64,000 bases of DNA. Source: Saururus chinensis (Eukaryota > Streptophyta > Magnoliopsida > Piperales > Saururaceae). The stretch is taken from NCBI GenBank assembly GCA_035235625.1, contig CP141143.1:12631092-12695091 (forward strand). The letters are read 5' to 3'. Position numbers and translations under genes: made by a program. Below, in pieces: positions 46,563-59,249 of the stretch (the first letter of the stretch is position 1; each line of letters begins with the position of its first letter). Below the pieces are notes generated by a model that was not told where the DNA came from, did no database searches, and saw only the letters and a program-made list of their open reading frames with translations.

Positions 46563-49500
46563 ATGGGAGACGAGCAAGCCGTGGATGTGAAGGTGCAAGC
46601 AGTGCAGGAGGTCAGTCAGCAGAGTCCTGCTGTCAATTACAGAATTCAGCAACTACCTGAGCATGTGAACATCCAACATGTCCAGCTCCTGGCGGCGGCT
46701 CCGGCCGTGGGTCTTCCGGGCCAAATTGACGAAATGCAGACCGGGGACTTGCAGCATGTGGCTGTGCCCCTCCAGGTGCCTCTTATTCATGTGGTGGACG
46801 CGCAGCCCATCCAGGTGCATTACATGCAGGACCGTGAGCATGTGATGGAGGAGGGAGGGCAGGATGATGGCAGCGGCGACGGGCGGGAGGATACAGAGGG
46901 GGAGCCGGGGATGGTTGATTCCTCCTCTTTGTTGGACCACCATCGAATTTCGGGGAACCAGCTGACCCTGTCTTTCCAGGGGGAAGTCTATGTCTTTGAC
47001 TCGGTTGCGCCTGAAAAGGTAATCTGCAGTCATTCTTCGTTTGCTTTGGTTGTTTTCTATTCGAACGTTTAAACGGTCTGGCCAATGTGCAACTACCTGC
47101 CTACTCGACGTTGATTAACTGCGAGCAAATTGATGGAATTATATATTTTAGAAAACGTTCTGTCCCTGCCAAGTTGGATTTTATTATCATACTGGAGTTA
47201 CTTTGGCATAACCTTTATACCGATGATGGGCAATTGGTGGCAAAGGAACTCTAGGAAAGATTTACTATAGGCACTTTGTTCATCTGAAATTTATTTTTCT
47301 GATTAATATCATCTCATAATATAAATTAGTTCATGATGACCAATTTGCTTCTTGCTATTTTTTCGCTTTGATGCTACTGAAAATAATGGGATACTACTGC
47401 CAGCTGAAGTGGTGGTTCTTGCATATCGTTAAATGGTTTTCTGTTAAACCTTTTCTTTATTGACTAATATTCGTGTGGCTTGATTGACATTTATGTATTA
47501 AGTATATCAAACTGATGGCGGAGGTAAGCCATAAATAATCACCGGGCATCTCCTAAGTGAACAATTTCTTTAACAATGTAGTTCTATGGGCTATACCAAA
47601 GTGTATCTATAACTAGAGATGAAAAATATGACTTTTAGCAAGAAAGTTAGTGTAGACCAATGATTAAGTCAAACAATGGAAGATCAGTTCTTATGCACCC
47701 TCAGGAGGTGCGTGTAAGGCATGGGGGTTAGGGTTTTCTGCCCTTATCCTGCTCCTCTCACTACAACCCAGCCTCTGCCCCATGCTCCGCTTCACTCTGC
47801 CCCCGTCTCCTGTCCATCGAGGAACCTTTGCAAAACATTTTTGGGGTGGGCGGATTGGGGTTTTGTGCCCCCGGCTCGGTCCTTACTATGCTTTGCCCTG
47901 GGATCAGGAACAGTAACCTTTGGCAGGTTATTTTTTTCCTATATAGGCAAAATTCTTTGAAAAAAAGCTTGTGCATTTCACTGCCTCAGCTAGTTTGGCA
48001 ACTTGCAGACTATTTTTTTGACTGCGACCATGTATGCTTTTGATCAAGTCTGAAATATTCTCTTTTGACCATAGGATATGTGTTTGCTTCTTTAAGAAAA
48101 GCTAGTGCAAGAATTTTGTTAAAGAAAATCATAGAGGAGAACCCAGGATCTTTTCAAAGTGAGTATCAACCAAAAGAAAATAATTAAAGGTCTAAATGCT
48201 TTTGACTAGTTAATGTTAGGGAACTGATTGTTCAGTTGGACCATCCAAGTTGAGCACATGTGTGAATTATAGTCCTAGTCTGACACATTGATAATGAGCA
48301 GTAGACTTGATTGGTGTTATTCAAAATTGGACTCTGGCACTCTGTGGCCTATTTGCATTCTCAATGTGATTGGAGCGAACTATTGTCTTGCTTTTGTAAA
48401 ATCTCCTTCATTGCATCACTTTATGCATGCTACTTTGCTTGAGAATATCTTGCTTTGCAGGTACAAGCAGTACTTTTACTTCTGGGTGGCCGTGAAATAC
48501 CTGCTAGCTTGGCTTCTCTGTCAACGCAGCAAAGCAATAGGGTATCTTAACTTGTCGTTTCAGTTTTTCTGCAAAATTATTTACAAAATATGGAATCTGT
48601 TTTATCAATTTTTGTACCGTCTACTGATTGAAGTATATAACCAGGCTGTAGGAGCTGATATGCCTCAGCGCATGACAATGCCTCAGAGACTTATTTCATT
48701 GCTTAGATTTCGTGAGAAAAGAAAAGAACGGAACTTTGATAAGAAAATCCGTTATAGTGTTCGTAAGGAGGTGGCTCTCAGGTATGATATGTGTTACATA
48801 TTATGACATGTAATTTGTTTTAGCCTTTTAATGCAGTGTTGCATTCATTCACCAGTCTGGAGAGTTGAATCATTATTTACTCACCATGTTTTTAATCTTT
48901 GGATTATGCGTAATAAATTTTTTTGGTTTTAATGATCTTTAAGATCGAATTTGTTCTGCATGAGGCTTTGGCAGTCCATGAGGTTTGGATAAGTTGAATT
49001 CAAAATGGAAGGTAGTATTAGAATATGAATTAATTGTAATACCTTATTTTCTAAACCATGTCGGGGTTGTGGATATGCTGTACAATTTCTTATTTTAAAG
49101 ACTAGGAAACAGTTAATTTTTAACAAATCGGTTGGAGATTGGAACTACTAAGAACTTTCTTTTTTTCGGTTGATGACATGATGGATTTGGTACTTTTACA
49201 TTTTCATGTGGTTTTGTCTCGAGTTACTTAATACTTACCTGAGAAATTCGTCTTATTTACCTTATTGTTTGTTTGATTAAGCTTGGGATACAAAATGATT
49301 GTCTAAATGACACTAGTACACAACAGAAAAACTTAGTGATGTCCTATTCAAGTTTTATTATGTAAATTTTTTTGATGGAGAATGTATTCTGAAGAGATAT
49401 AGTTTCTGGCCAAAGCCTCACACCTAGAAGATGGCGGTGACCTTTAGTGTTCATACGAATACTGAAAGCTGGTACTTGTGGGACACATCTCAAGTCATGC

Positions 49501-51303
49501 ATTGTAGTCCTTTCGAGTATGATTTACATTGAGTTGGTTACAATCATTCTGGAAATATTGGACTTCTGTGCCATAGTTTTGTACCATTAAAAAATGAATT
49601 GGGTTATATTATCTTCGTTTACAATTTAATATCAGTATTCTATTTTTTGTTAAGGATGCAACGGCACAAGGGTCAGTTCACATCGGCAAAACCAGTTGCT
49701 GCAGAAGAACCAACATCATCTGCGTCTGGATGGGAGGTGCCTTCTAACGGCTGGGGCTCAGAGAATAATGGATCTCAGGCTCCACGGATCCCTCTCGAAG
49801 CTGTGTAAGTAACCAATATATAAATATTATTCAACAGAAAGCGTTGGCCCATGTGTTCTATGCTTTAGAAGTTTGGCTAATGACGTCAATAATTTGTTTT
49901 AGGCATTGTCGTCACTGTGGTACTAGTGAGAAGTCCACACCCATGATGAGGCGTGGACCTGCAGGACCAAGGACTCTCTGCAATGCATGTGGACTTATGT
50001 GGGCTAATAAGGTAGACATATCATCATTCCCATGATGATTATAGCTCATAAGTGTTGTTGAGGTTTTCCTGATCACCCTTCTGTCAAAGAGTAAAATAGG
50101 TTAAGTTTCAAAATATCAAACACAGATTTGGTAAAGCCAATGGTTTTCATTGTCCAGATCATTCAGGTTTTTACAATGCAACTATTTTGATTGACCGTGG
50201 CGGTCAAAGGTGTGAGGTGTGAGTCGGCTGGCCCATTGAATTGGGGGGGGGGGGACCCTTTACCGAATCACCTTTCTGCCTTCTTATTTTTTCCATTTTG
50301 CTGAGCGTCATCACCTTTAAGGTTGTTGCCACCTCCCGACCTACTCTATTGCAAGGACTCATCTCACTGGCAGCTGGCCACCGACAACCACCAATGCCCA
50401 GCCACTCTAAATAGTCATCTTTAATCTTTATCAGAAAACTTAGAACTCAGAGCAGCATCTTATTATCCTCACTAGTTGGCTGCCACTAAGCTCATCATCT
50501 CCTCCACATGGCCTCTGTTTTTCTCTTTCATCTCCAGAACTATCATCCCTTATTTTCCCCTCACATGTGTGTCCAGCCTCGCTCATTGTTTCCCTTTGCC
50601 ATATAAATGATGTAACTATTATCACATACTAGGTGAATTTTCTGGCCACAAAAATGGTTTGAACCGTATTTTTTTGGTGACTACTATCTGGCCATGAAGT
50701 TATCTCTAGTTTATAGGGGTCAGGAAAAATTAGACATGTTTATAGATCACTAAAATCATGCAGCAATGTTCTCTTTTTGACGTGTCCTGAGGTTACTTAT
50801 TCAAAAAGTCCTCCCTGTTTGCAAAAGTTTATCTGCCCGCTTCTTTTTTGGGAAATTTTGACTATACATATGAGACGATGCTTTTTGCTAAGTTAATGTA
50901 AAGAAAATTGTAGGATTTTTTACTTCTGTCAAATAATGAATTTTTGATCTGCAGGGAACATTGAGGGACCTTTCCAAGAGCACACCTTTGCTACCAAACC
51001 CTCCTATAAATCCCAACATGGGGGTAAGGTGTCTTAATTATTGTCAGTTGTCGGTTTCTTTTCTTTAATTTCATCAAGATTAATCATGTTTCCTTTATTC
51101 AGGGTTTTTATTTAAGTGGATATCATTTTGCAAAAAACAATAATCAAAATTATTCAAGAACTATTCTTTTTTCTCTTGTCAAAATGTCTTTTACGCAGAA
51201 CGAAGTTGTAGAAAACAACTCTCAAGGAGAAATGGACAATGCAGTGCTAGGTATTGTGGCTACAGATGGAAATGGCCATGAACAGTCACAAACGTCATCA
51301 TGA
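46563..51303 (+). CDS. GATA factor with TIFY and CCT domains (ZML / GATA24-GATA28-like)
   Basis: Seven coding exons (46563-47018, 48461-48541, 48645-48781, 49655-49804, 49903-50011, 50955-51023, 51199-51303) give 368 residues. The TIFY motif is TLSFQG (135-140), the variant of the ZML group, and runs across the first junction. A CCT domain spans about 192-233 ([20 protein letters not shown]). The zinc finger is C277-x2-C280-x20-C301-x2-C304, the 20-residue loop form of this class. The start is rich in Q, V and H, with an acidic stretch at about 95-120. ZML proteins are nuclear transcription regulators, linked in Arabidopsis to light-stress responses. It is somewhat longer than Arabidopsis GATA24/28 (about 300), mainly at the start. 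All junctions keep frame, so it looks intact. Confidence 0.95.
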
Positions 51304-51784
51304 CATTTCTATGCGTACTGCCTTTTTTTAAAAGAAAATTAGGAAGAGCGAGTTATATGGCCTAATTATTCCCATCACATTTTTCTTGTATTTTTTTATG
51401 TGAATTTTTCCCATATATACATGTAGAGTGGATTGTGAAAGTTTTATATTCAATTATCTGGTGTTGTTTCCTTTTGAATGGTTTATTAGAATTACTCTTA
51501 TACATATGGATTGATATGTGAGGTGTAATTTATCTTTTTAGATGCAGCCAAATCGTTTTTGTGTCGGCCAAGATCAGTGAAAGTTTAGGTAATTTCCTTT
51601 TATCTTGATGACATATTAATGGAATGCACTATTGTAAATTAGATTTTTTGCAGGTTTGTATTGTCAATTTTCTTTTGATTGTTACCCGCGAGGAAATTAA
51701 CCTCACATGTTGGGATTATTTGGTTTCTGAATTTGTGAAACATTTAAGTAATTTTGCCTTAATTTTGTTTGGAATAATTAGAAT

Positions 51785-52200
51785 CATGGATGGGTGCTAA
51801 AGGTGGGTGGAATTTTCAAAAGTTGATTTCAAGTCATTGTTACTCGGAATCGACCAGAATTATCACATCACTCAACTTAGCCCACCATTTTAGAATAAAA
51901 AAATTTGTATTATTCATCAATTTGAGTCTTAAGAAGTGTCATATAAATGAGATTTATTTTAAAAGTTTAAAATTATTTACCCACATAGGATATTGTTTTA
52001 TAGGGCTTAAATTTTATGAACATATGAGTATTAAGAATATGCATATCCAAGTTCAGGGAGAGTTATATAAATTTAAAATTTTAAAAATATGTTTTAAGAG
52101 ACATTTAAATTTATTTTATTTTTTTTATAATCAAGTGTAATTCTCATTGGGGGTAAATTATTAAAATTAATTTTTAAAAATTTTATATTTGTTTCTAAAA
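51785..52200. repeat. A+T-rich dispersed repeat, downstream copy
   Basis: It shares with 45490-45920, in the same order, CGGAATCGACCAGAATTATC, TTTAAAAGTTTAAAATTATT, ATAGGGCTTAAATTTTATGA and TTATTAAAATTAATTTTTAA-type sequence. The two copies flank the GATA gene in direct orientation. Confidence 0.55.
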
Positions 52201-52699
52201 TATTTAACACTCAAACAACTCCTTTATTTATTGATATTAAGTTAATTTTTTTACTAACCTTGCCCCCTTATTAAAATGGTCATGGACACATACCACTATG
52301 ATTTCCCACTGATCTCCCCAATCCCTCACTCCCTCTTGATGATGGGCCTACATCATCAACAAGTGAGCACATTGAGCAAAGGCTACCATCTATATATGTC
52401 ATCACTTATTATGAAAGGTCATTAAAAGAGGAGTTGCCCAGTCCCATATGATGGCCATTAGATTATCTTTTTCAGCTCCTTCCATCTAGTGTGTCGGGAA
52501 AGCTTTCACCCCACCTAGTAGTTAGCGGCCTTTCACCAAACTCCGCAGCCCCCTTTGAAGGGCATCTAGCACTGAGAAGAGCTGCCCAGAGCAAATTTTC
52601 CTTAAAAAAAATAATTTTAGTGGATCGGCTGGATGCGTCAATCCATGTTGCTCTCTGAGTAGCAAATATTTATGTTGATAGACATGTACAAATAAGCTT

Positions 52700-52880
52700 T
52701 ATAAATGAGGAGTTTTTCATGCTCTACTTTGTTAATAAGCCTAGTATAAAGAAGAACCTTTAATATTTGAGGTTGACACCACATACGATAAAATATGCAC
52801 TAATGTGTTTGTCGTTGATTTCATAGACAAAAGGCTCTCATGTATTCTTTATGCTAGGCTTATTATTAAAGTAGAACATT
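52700..52880. repeat. Dispersed repeat with an 18-bp inverted repeat
   Basis: AATAAGCCTAGTATAAAG at 52734-52751 pairs with 52847-52864 with a single mismatch, around a 95-bp centre. The whole stretch is an inverted relative of 27950-28160. It may be a small MITE-like unit, but the flanks show no clear target duplication. Confidence 0.6.
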
Positions 52881-55507
52881 AAAAATAAACTTTCCCTTCT
52901 TAATAAGGACTTCGATTCCTTACCACTATTTTTAGAATAAAAACAAGAAAACAAAACAAGATAATCACAAGATCAATCGAATAATCCGATGGTAAGGTCT
53001 AGTCCCAAGTTTTCAGTTGTCATGACGGAGGCATCGGGTCTCATGAGCTATGACAAGCCCGTCTATATATTTCCCCACTTTTGCATTACGACAAGAGATG
53101 GCCTTGTTGGTGGGCCTTCTCGTCTTTCTTCAAACTAAAATCTGGGCTTTGAATCATCATGACGCCTTCAAAAGCCCATATTTATATTGTCGCCAGAAAT
53201 TTATTTGTTAGTCAGAACAGATAACAGCCATATAATCATGTCAATCGACATGATATGACTCATCAAAATTGATGCTCATTAGATATGGTGCAGCACGGAC
53301 TGCTTACAAATTGTTAGCAGAACTGCAGATGCATATTTCTATCTAATCACTAGCAAGGAATTGGGAGAAGATGTCAGAGAGAGGGCCCCCAATCCTCATG
53401 GTAGATAGATGTTGGGTAAATGAGACAGTTGATGCTCGTGAGATATGTCCTTTCACGTGTGAAGTGTGAACCTCTCTCTCTCTCTACTCTTTGATGGTGA
53501 CATTGTCCATTTCTTCACAGCTTGGTGAGGGAGAAGAATCTAATCCCAAGATTTGTGAAGAAAAAGGGAGATGGGAAAACTCACACTGCCTCAGACATTC
53601 CTTCAAACCTACTAGAAAAGGTTGCACCCAAGACAAAAGGCAGTCCACCTCTCCGCAATGATGGCCATGAGAGGCATACAAATAATGTCTTGCTCAATTC
53701 CCATGCAAAAAAGATAAAAACAAAAGGAGCCCATATTCTCTTGGTCATAGGGACCCCATTAAAGAGAAAAAGGCGAGACGAAAAAGTGCTCCCCCTTGAA
53801 TGAAGTGATGGGCTTTGTACAGACAGTGAGAATCCATGCTCGGAGCTTCAAAAGCAGCGCCCCAAAGGGGGCAAAGGGCCTGTCAGCTTGACGGGCATGC
53901 GCTGTCCTAACTGGGTCCCCATCAGTACCTCCTTTTAGGCCTCTCTGGCTGTACAAGTCTTTTTCTTTTTGGCCTTTCCTTCTTATCCTGTATTCTTGTT
54001 TCCCAACTCAAACCCATCATAACGTAAATAAATTCTCGTGTTTCTCAGCTCTCTCGCCTCATGTGCTGGGAATTAATGTTTGATCTCTCTTTCAAGGGAG
54101 AGCGCATCCCATGATTCATTCCTCTTTTGTTGCAGTTCTTTGCAATCCCATTGTGCAGAGAGCCAAGATATACCCCGGACACTAGCGTATATGTGATACG
54201 AAGTTTGCTTCCGGATATGGTTCCAACTCCCCATGAAAAAAATAATATTAGTTTAGCACCTCGAACAAAGACACATGATCAATCTAACATACTTTACGCC
54301 GGAAGAAAGATTTATGTGTTCTCTTGATCAGAAGAACTATTAGGCTTTTCCCTGCCTATTTTATTTCAGCCGTTGGACCTAGAAAGAATTTTACTTACGT
54401 GTGCTAATATTGAAGACTGAAAACTTCTATCTATCTATGCCCATTTGGCCATTTACTTTCTCAACTTTTCTACTCATACGGAAAACTTTGAATGCATATT
54501 TCTATTGGTGTTGCAATACCTCCTAGTATAGTGTTCATGAGTTTGTGCATTGCTCAATGTGATAAACCATTTGTTAGAGGTAATAAGAAGGAACTGTCTG
54601 CTTTTAGTACTTTTCATCGCCAGCATATTTTCATCACTAAGAATGAGCAACTTCTGTTAATACGTTTGTTTTCAAAGAAACGCCTCTCCCAAGTTGCAGA
54701 AAACTAAGATAAGGTCCACGAAAATTTGCAGAAGCCAACGCAAAAATTTCACATGCCATGTCACTTCATAACAGGTTAGAAAGATTCTTATTTTTTTGCT
54801 GAAACAAGTGATAAAGATGTGACCTATGCATGTACCATATTCTGATTCTTTCCTCTCTTGTTTTTATATGTGAAGTTCACGAAAGAGATATTGATTGCTG
54901 TATTATGACTCACCTTCCCATTGTCTTCCACCTGGGGTTGTAGCCTTTGATCAAGGAGCATTTGGTTTTGTTTATAGTATGATTTTAGTGAGAGCCTACT
55001 CTATTCCAAGACCAACCTAGGACAAGAGTGTCTGGCTCCCTTTCCCTTTTATCTGATGGCAACCTTCTAAAAAGGTGGCACTGCCATATCTTTGCAGGTC
55101 TCTTTGGATTGCCTTTGCCTATCCATTATCACCCAACTTTATTCATTCATTGTTCAAACATAACAGAATCTTTGCCCTGGCCTTCCCTTTTTCACCATCG
55201 CAAGGAAGGAATGGGAATGAGGAATGATTCCCCATTCCTCTAAAGGCTCGCTCGTCCTTCGCAGTCAAATATTCATCATCACTAAACCATTGCATGTACA
55301 ACTATATGTACGTATACACCTAGCGTATGCATATAGTTGATGGCTACTTTATGTACATGCCGAATATAACATCTATCATCCGTAATTTTATTAGTACATG
55401 CTGAAACTCTGTTAACTAGAACTAGAAGATACAATACGCGAATATATACAACCCAACATATCTTGATTAACTGCTTTTCCCGGAAATGTAGGAGTGTTAT
55501 GAAACCA

Positions 55508-55903
55508 TTAGCAAGATAATTCGTCAAGAGCATATATTTCCCAACTGATCCGCTGGTTGATTATTATATGTTTCCTCGATCCTTGCAATGTAGATATATA
55601 GGTCGTTATCTTTTTCAAAATATATAGCACTAATAAATCATGGAACTTCATCATTGTTTCGATTAGAAATGAAATGAATAATAGTATTAGAATCAACCTG
55701 GATAACCACTTATGTATATGTAAATAATGAGCAAGTTCAAGTCCAAAAAAACATGCATAAGCTTCAGCAATATTGGAAGTCCCGAAAGGAAGTTTCATTG
55801 AGATCGGCCACTCACATTGAAAGGCACCATCAAAATTCAAACAAAACCAGACATTCGGAGGAGGTACCCACCTTAGAAAATTTTCAGATTTGAGACAATT
55901 CAT
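55508..55903 (-). pseudogene. RNase H-like fragment, probably LINE-derived
   Basis: The minus-strand frame contains RWVPPPNVWFCLNFDGAF and then NIAEAYACFFGLELAHYLHI, the pattern of plant RNase H-like (RVT_3) domains: a WxPPPxGxxKLNxDGA start and an AExxAxxxGLxxA helix. The late part, in another frame, has an NQPADQLGNI-like piece matching the usual GN..AD.LA end. The usual central GG-containing segment is missing and the frame shifts, so it is a dead copy. Such domains come from plant LINEs or from stand-alone relatives. Confidence 0.65.
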
Positions 55904-57651
55904 ATGTCCATAATTGTCATACTTAAGTTGCCCAATATGTAAGTGCTAAAAAATAGATCTAAATCTGTGACGGATCTCCAGAATAGAGGTTGGGCTATGT
56001 TCAAAAATTATCTTAACCACAAAACAGAAGTGGACATGTTTTTGTTCTTATCGTGAATACATTGATTTTTATCTATTTTACTAAACTGATTAAGACATTG
56101 AGCTTATGTCTTCTCCATCAACAACTTCTCCTATCATTCATCAGCAAATAATTTTCAGATTTGAATCTGCCTGTTGCTTTGCATGAGCCATGTGGCCATG
56201 TAGATGAAATTACTTAAAAATGGTCGTTTAGTATATAACTTTAATTTGAAAAACCTAAAATAGAAGTTTGGCATTATACATAAAGACTTCTTTTCTTTTT
56301 AGCAAGTTTATATCAGCTACTTTAGGTGGAGTATATTAATATTCGACTATAATATTAGATGTGTGACTCCTGTTAGTATGCGCGTGGTTTGGAGCATTCG
56401 ATAGGGCATGTGTAATGCACACGGATCTTCAATCCAACAACATATGCTACTAAAGATGCAAGTGAGTTTAGTTCACCCGCCCACCTTCTTGAGTAACTTG
56501 CATCATCAAATCACAATCTGATGGCTTGTGATGTACTTTAATGCACCTACAACCAAAAGTGTCAATCACAAACTAACTTTTTTATAGATATGGTTTTTTT
56601 ATCATCATATTAAAATTTTTTATTTGTATTTTAAAATTTAAAGGAATGATATGAACACAAAGGTAAAATTGTCTTAAAATAACTAAAATTTGATGAAGGT
56701 TTAATAATAGAGTTGTATGTAATGTTTTCAATAGGTGATGGGTTTATGTGTAATTTTTACGTAGGTCAAGGAGTTCGTGCAATTTACTCTAAAATAATAT
56801 AGATCAATAGCTGAACTATAACTAAGAGACAAGCCATATTTGGCCCAGATATACTTCAGGCTTGAAATTTGGCTTGCACCTAGATTATGCGGGTTCTTGG
56901 TATGCGTGTGACTCTCCAAGGCATCAAGTTCAAGCCTCAAAGTTTGAACTCGGCTTTGCATCAAGAGTTGTTCATGTACAATGAGAAAGCTGCTGCTATT
57001 GGGCAGCACGGCTTGAGCTGGCCAGCTTACTATTAAATTAGCACTGCACATCTTCTTCTATTGCAAAAAGAAAAATGTCAAATTGGTGGTACATTTGAAA
57101 GGAAACATATTCTTTAAAGTACAAAAGGTTCTTTTGGGGATCCGGAAAACGAGTGACTGCAATCATGACTTATGTCATCGTTTTGCATGCATATAAAGAA
57201 AGCAGAGACCTTTTCTGCTTTTGCTTTTCTTTTACATTTCTTTGCTTTTCCCCATCTTTTGCTTTTAAACGCCGGTAGGACCCCTTCTGGTCGGGGGCAC
57301 AGCAGACTCCTTCTGTGTCCCTAGTCCTTGATATTCAGCGATAAAACCAGTCTCCGAAGCAAAGGAGAAGAGATAAACTAGTATGCTCGGTATTAAAGCA
57401 GAAAAGTTGCACTTCAGTACGTAGAGATGGGCTGCCAAATACCCACAATTCTTTTGACTGGATCAACATTGACTGTGCCATTATCATGAATTCTGTGCTT
57501 CTCTTCTCAATGAAGTTTGTTCATTTGATTCTAGCTAGGATCTGTGGTTGTGCTCGTGAAACTGTCGTGCATGTATAATACAAAGGGTGAAACCTATCTT
57601 CTTGTACAAAATTACCAAGTCGGAACTCTACTTTGCTAACTGTTTTTAGGA

Positions 57652-59249
57652 ATTGATCAAAATAGCACAATAATATATGGTAATACATAAAACATTTTAA
57701 ATTTTTAAGTACTACACAAATAACTTTATGCACATATAATATCTAAAATATTTATTTTCTTATTTTTTTCCTTTTAACCTCACTGAGTTATTGTTTATCA
57801 TTTCTACCACCTCCAGCTTCGGCTCTACCAATGGCTCCACCATTGGTTGCGCTACCTCTACCACTGTCACCTTCTCTTTTTCCCCTCTTTTGCCACCTCC
57901 TATTATTCTTTTTCCCTTCTCTCATCCTCTTTCTCTTCCTTTTCCTCGTCTCCTCCTCCTCTTCCTCTTCCTCCCTCCTTCCTCTCCTCCTCCTCTTTGC
58001 CATAATTTAACAAAACCAGTTATAAATTAGCCTGTTCAGTGATTAAAATTTTAATTTTTTTTATCTACAAACTTAAATCTTTAAAAATAAACCCATTAAC
58101 ATATCAAACTACTTAAAACCAAGATGAGTTTTATTTGTACTTAGTTACGAGCTTTATCTAATGTTAACCCAAACCTTGTACTAACAGTTGACAGTTGACA
58201 ATCAGATTTGCTGCAATATATAAAGAGGAATATTACAAGTGACTATATTTCTCTAAGTATATACAATGAACTATCTTAACAAACTACATAGATAAAGTGA
58301 AAAATAAAGTAAATTTTAGACATGCAACTGTCGGTTGTCTTGACTATCAACTGTTAGTTGTCGAATGTCCTGACTGTCGATTGTCATAGTGTCTAAGGCC
58401 GGACACTACATTCTTCTCAAGTGCCCACAATGAGAATATTCTTCTTCGGTGCCGATAATCTTTTATTGATGAATGGCACGCAATCAACAATCATAACATT
58501 TTATAGCCAATAATAGCATATCTAAATTTTTTTATATTTTTTATTTATGTATTTTGTTAATAAAGTTCATTGTAAATACTTAGAGAGACATTGTCACTCG
58601 TAATGCTATCTTATATCTCCTTTATTGTAACAAATCTGATTGTCAATTGTTGGCTATCAGTATGAGGTTTAGGTTGGCATTAGAGAAAGCTTATAATCAA
58701 GTATAAATAAAATTCACTCTTTGTTTTGAGTAGTTTAACATGTTTATGAGTTCATTTTGAAAGATTTAAGCTTGTAGATAAAAAAATCAAAATTTTAATC
58801 ACTCCACAGGCTAGTTCATAACCGGTCTTGTTAGATTTCGGCAAGGAGGAAGAGGAAGTGGGGAGGGGGAAGAGATAGGAGGAGAGGAGAGAGAGCGATG
58901 AGAGGAGGAAGGAAGTGGAGGAGAAGGAGAAGGAGAAGGAGGAGGATGAAAAAGAAGAAGAGGATGTAGCGGAAGAGTGGAGGAAAATAAGGTGATGGTG
59001 GCGAAGAAGAAGAAGACGACGAAATTGGTGGTAGAGGCGGCGTAACCGGTGGAGTTTATGGTAGAGGTGGTGAAAATGAGAAACAATGACTTGATAAAGT
59101 TAAAAGGAATGAAATGAGAAAATTAATATTTTAGATATTTTACGTCATATGTATGGAGATTTACATGTACATAGGGTTATTTTGTATATTACTTAAAATT
59201 TAGATACATATTTTGTAATACGATATATTATAAGGCCATTTTGATCAAT
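57652..59249. repeat. 1.6-kb inverted repeat (arms about 620 and 690 bp, spacer about 290 bp)
   Basis: The left arm 57652-58272 is the diverged reverse complement of the right arm 58564-59249. Landmarks from outside in: ATTGATCAAAAT / ATTTTGATCAAT, a TAAAATATTTA stretch, CCTTTTAACCTCA, CACCACCTC, a long CT/GA-rich tract, CAGATTTG and CAATGAACT. The GA/CT tract gives frames with runs of E, K and R (57788-58003 minus) that are not real proteins. The spacer has repeated CTGTCGGTTGTC-like words. It resembles a foldback or MULE-like non-autonomous element; a transcript across it would form a long hairpin RNA. Confidence 0.75.

Larger units (their letters stand above)
51304..57651. other. Long intergenic stretch with repeat remnants
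   Basis: The first part holds the GATA 3' untranslated region. Repeats lie at 51785-52200 and 52700-52880, a CT microsatellite near 53471, and an RNase H-like fragment at 55508-55903. Open frames such as 53522-53803 plus (basic) and 54127-54327 plus have no recognised domain. I see no gene. Confidence 0.45.

Noticed and set aside
47700-47960. C-rich frames in GATA intron 1 as an extra exon
   Set aside because: The TIFY domain continues directly from exon 1 to 48461, leaving no room for an extra exon.
53522-53803. Basic 93-codon frame as a small gene
   Set aside because: The frame lacks an ATG at its start and no family is recognised.
57788-59086. Minus-strand frames with long runs of E, K and R, or of S and P, inside the inverted repeat
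   Set aside because: They are translations of GA/CT-rich low-complexity DNA, mirrored in the two arms, with no domain or splice context.
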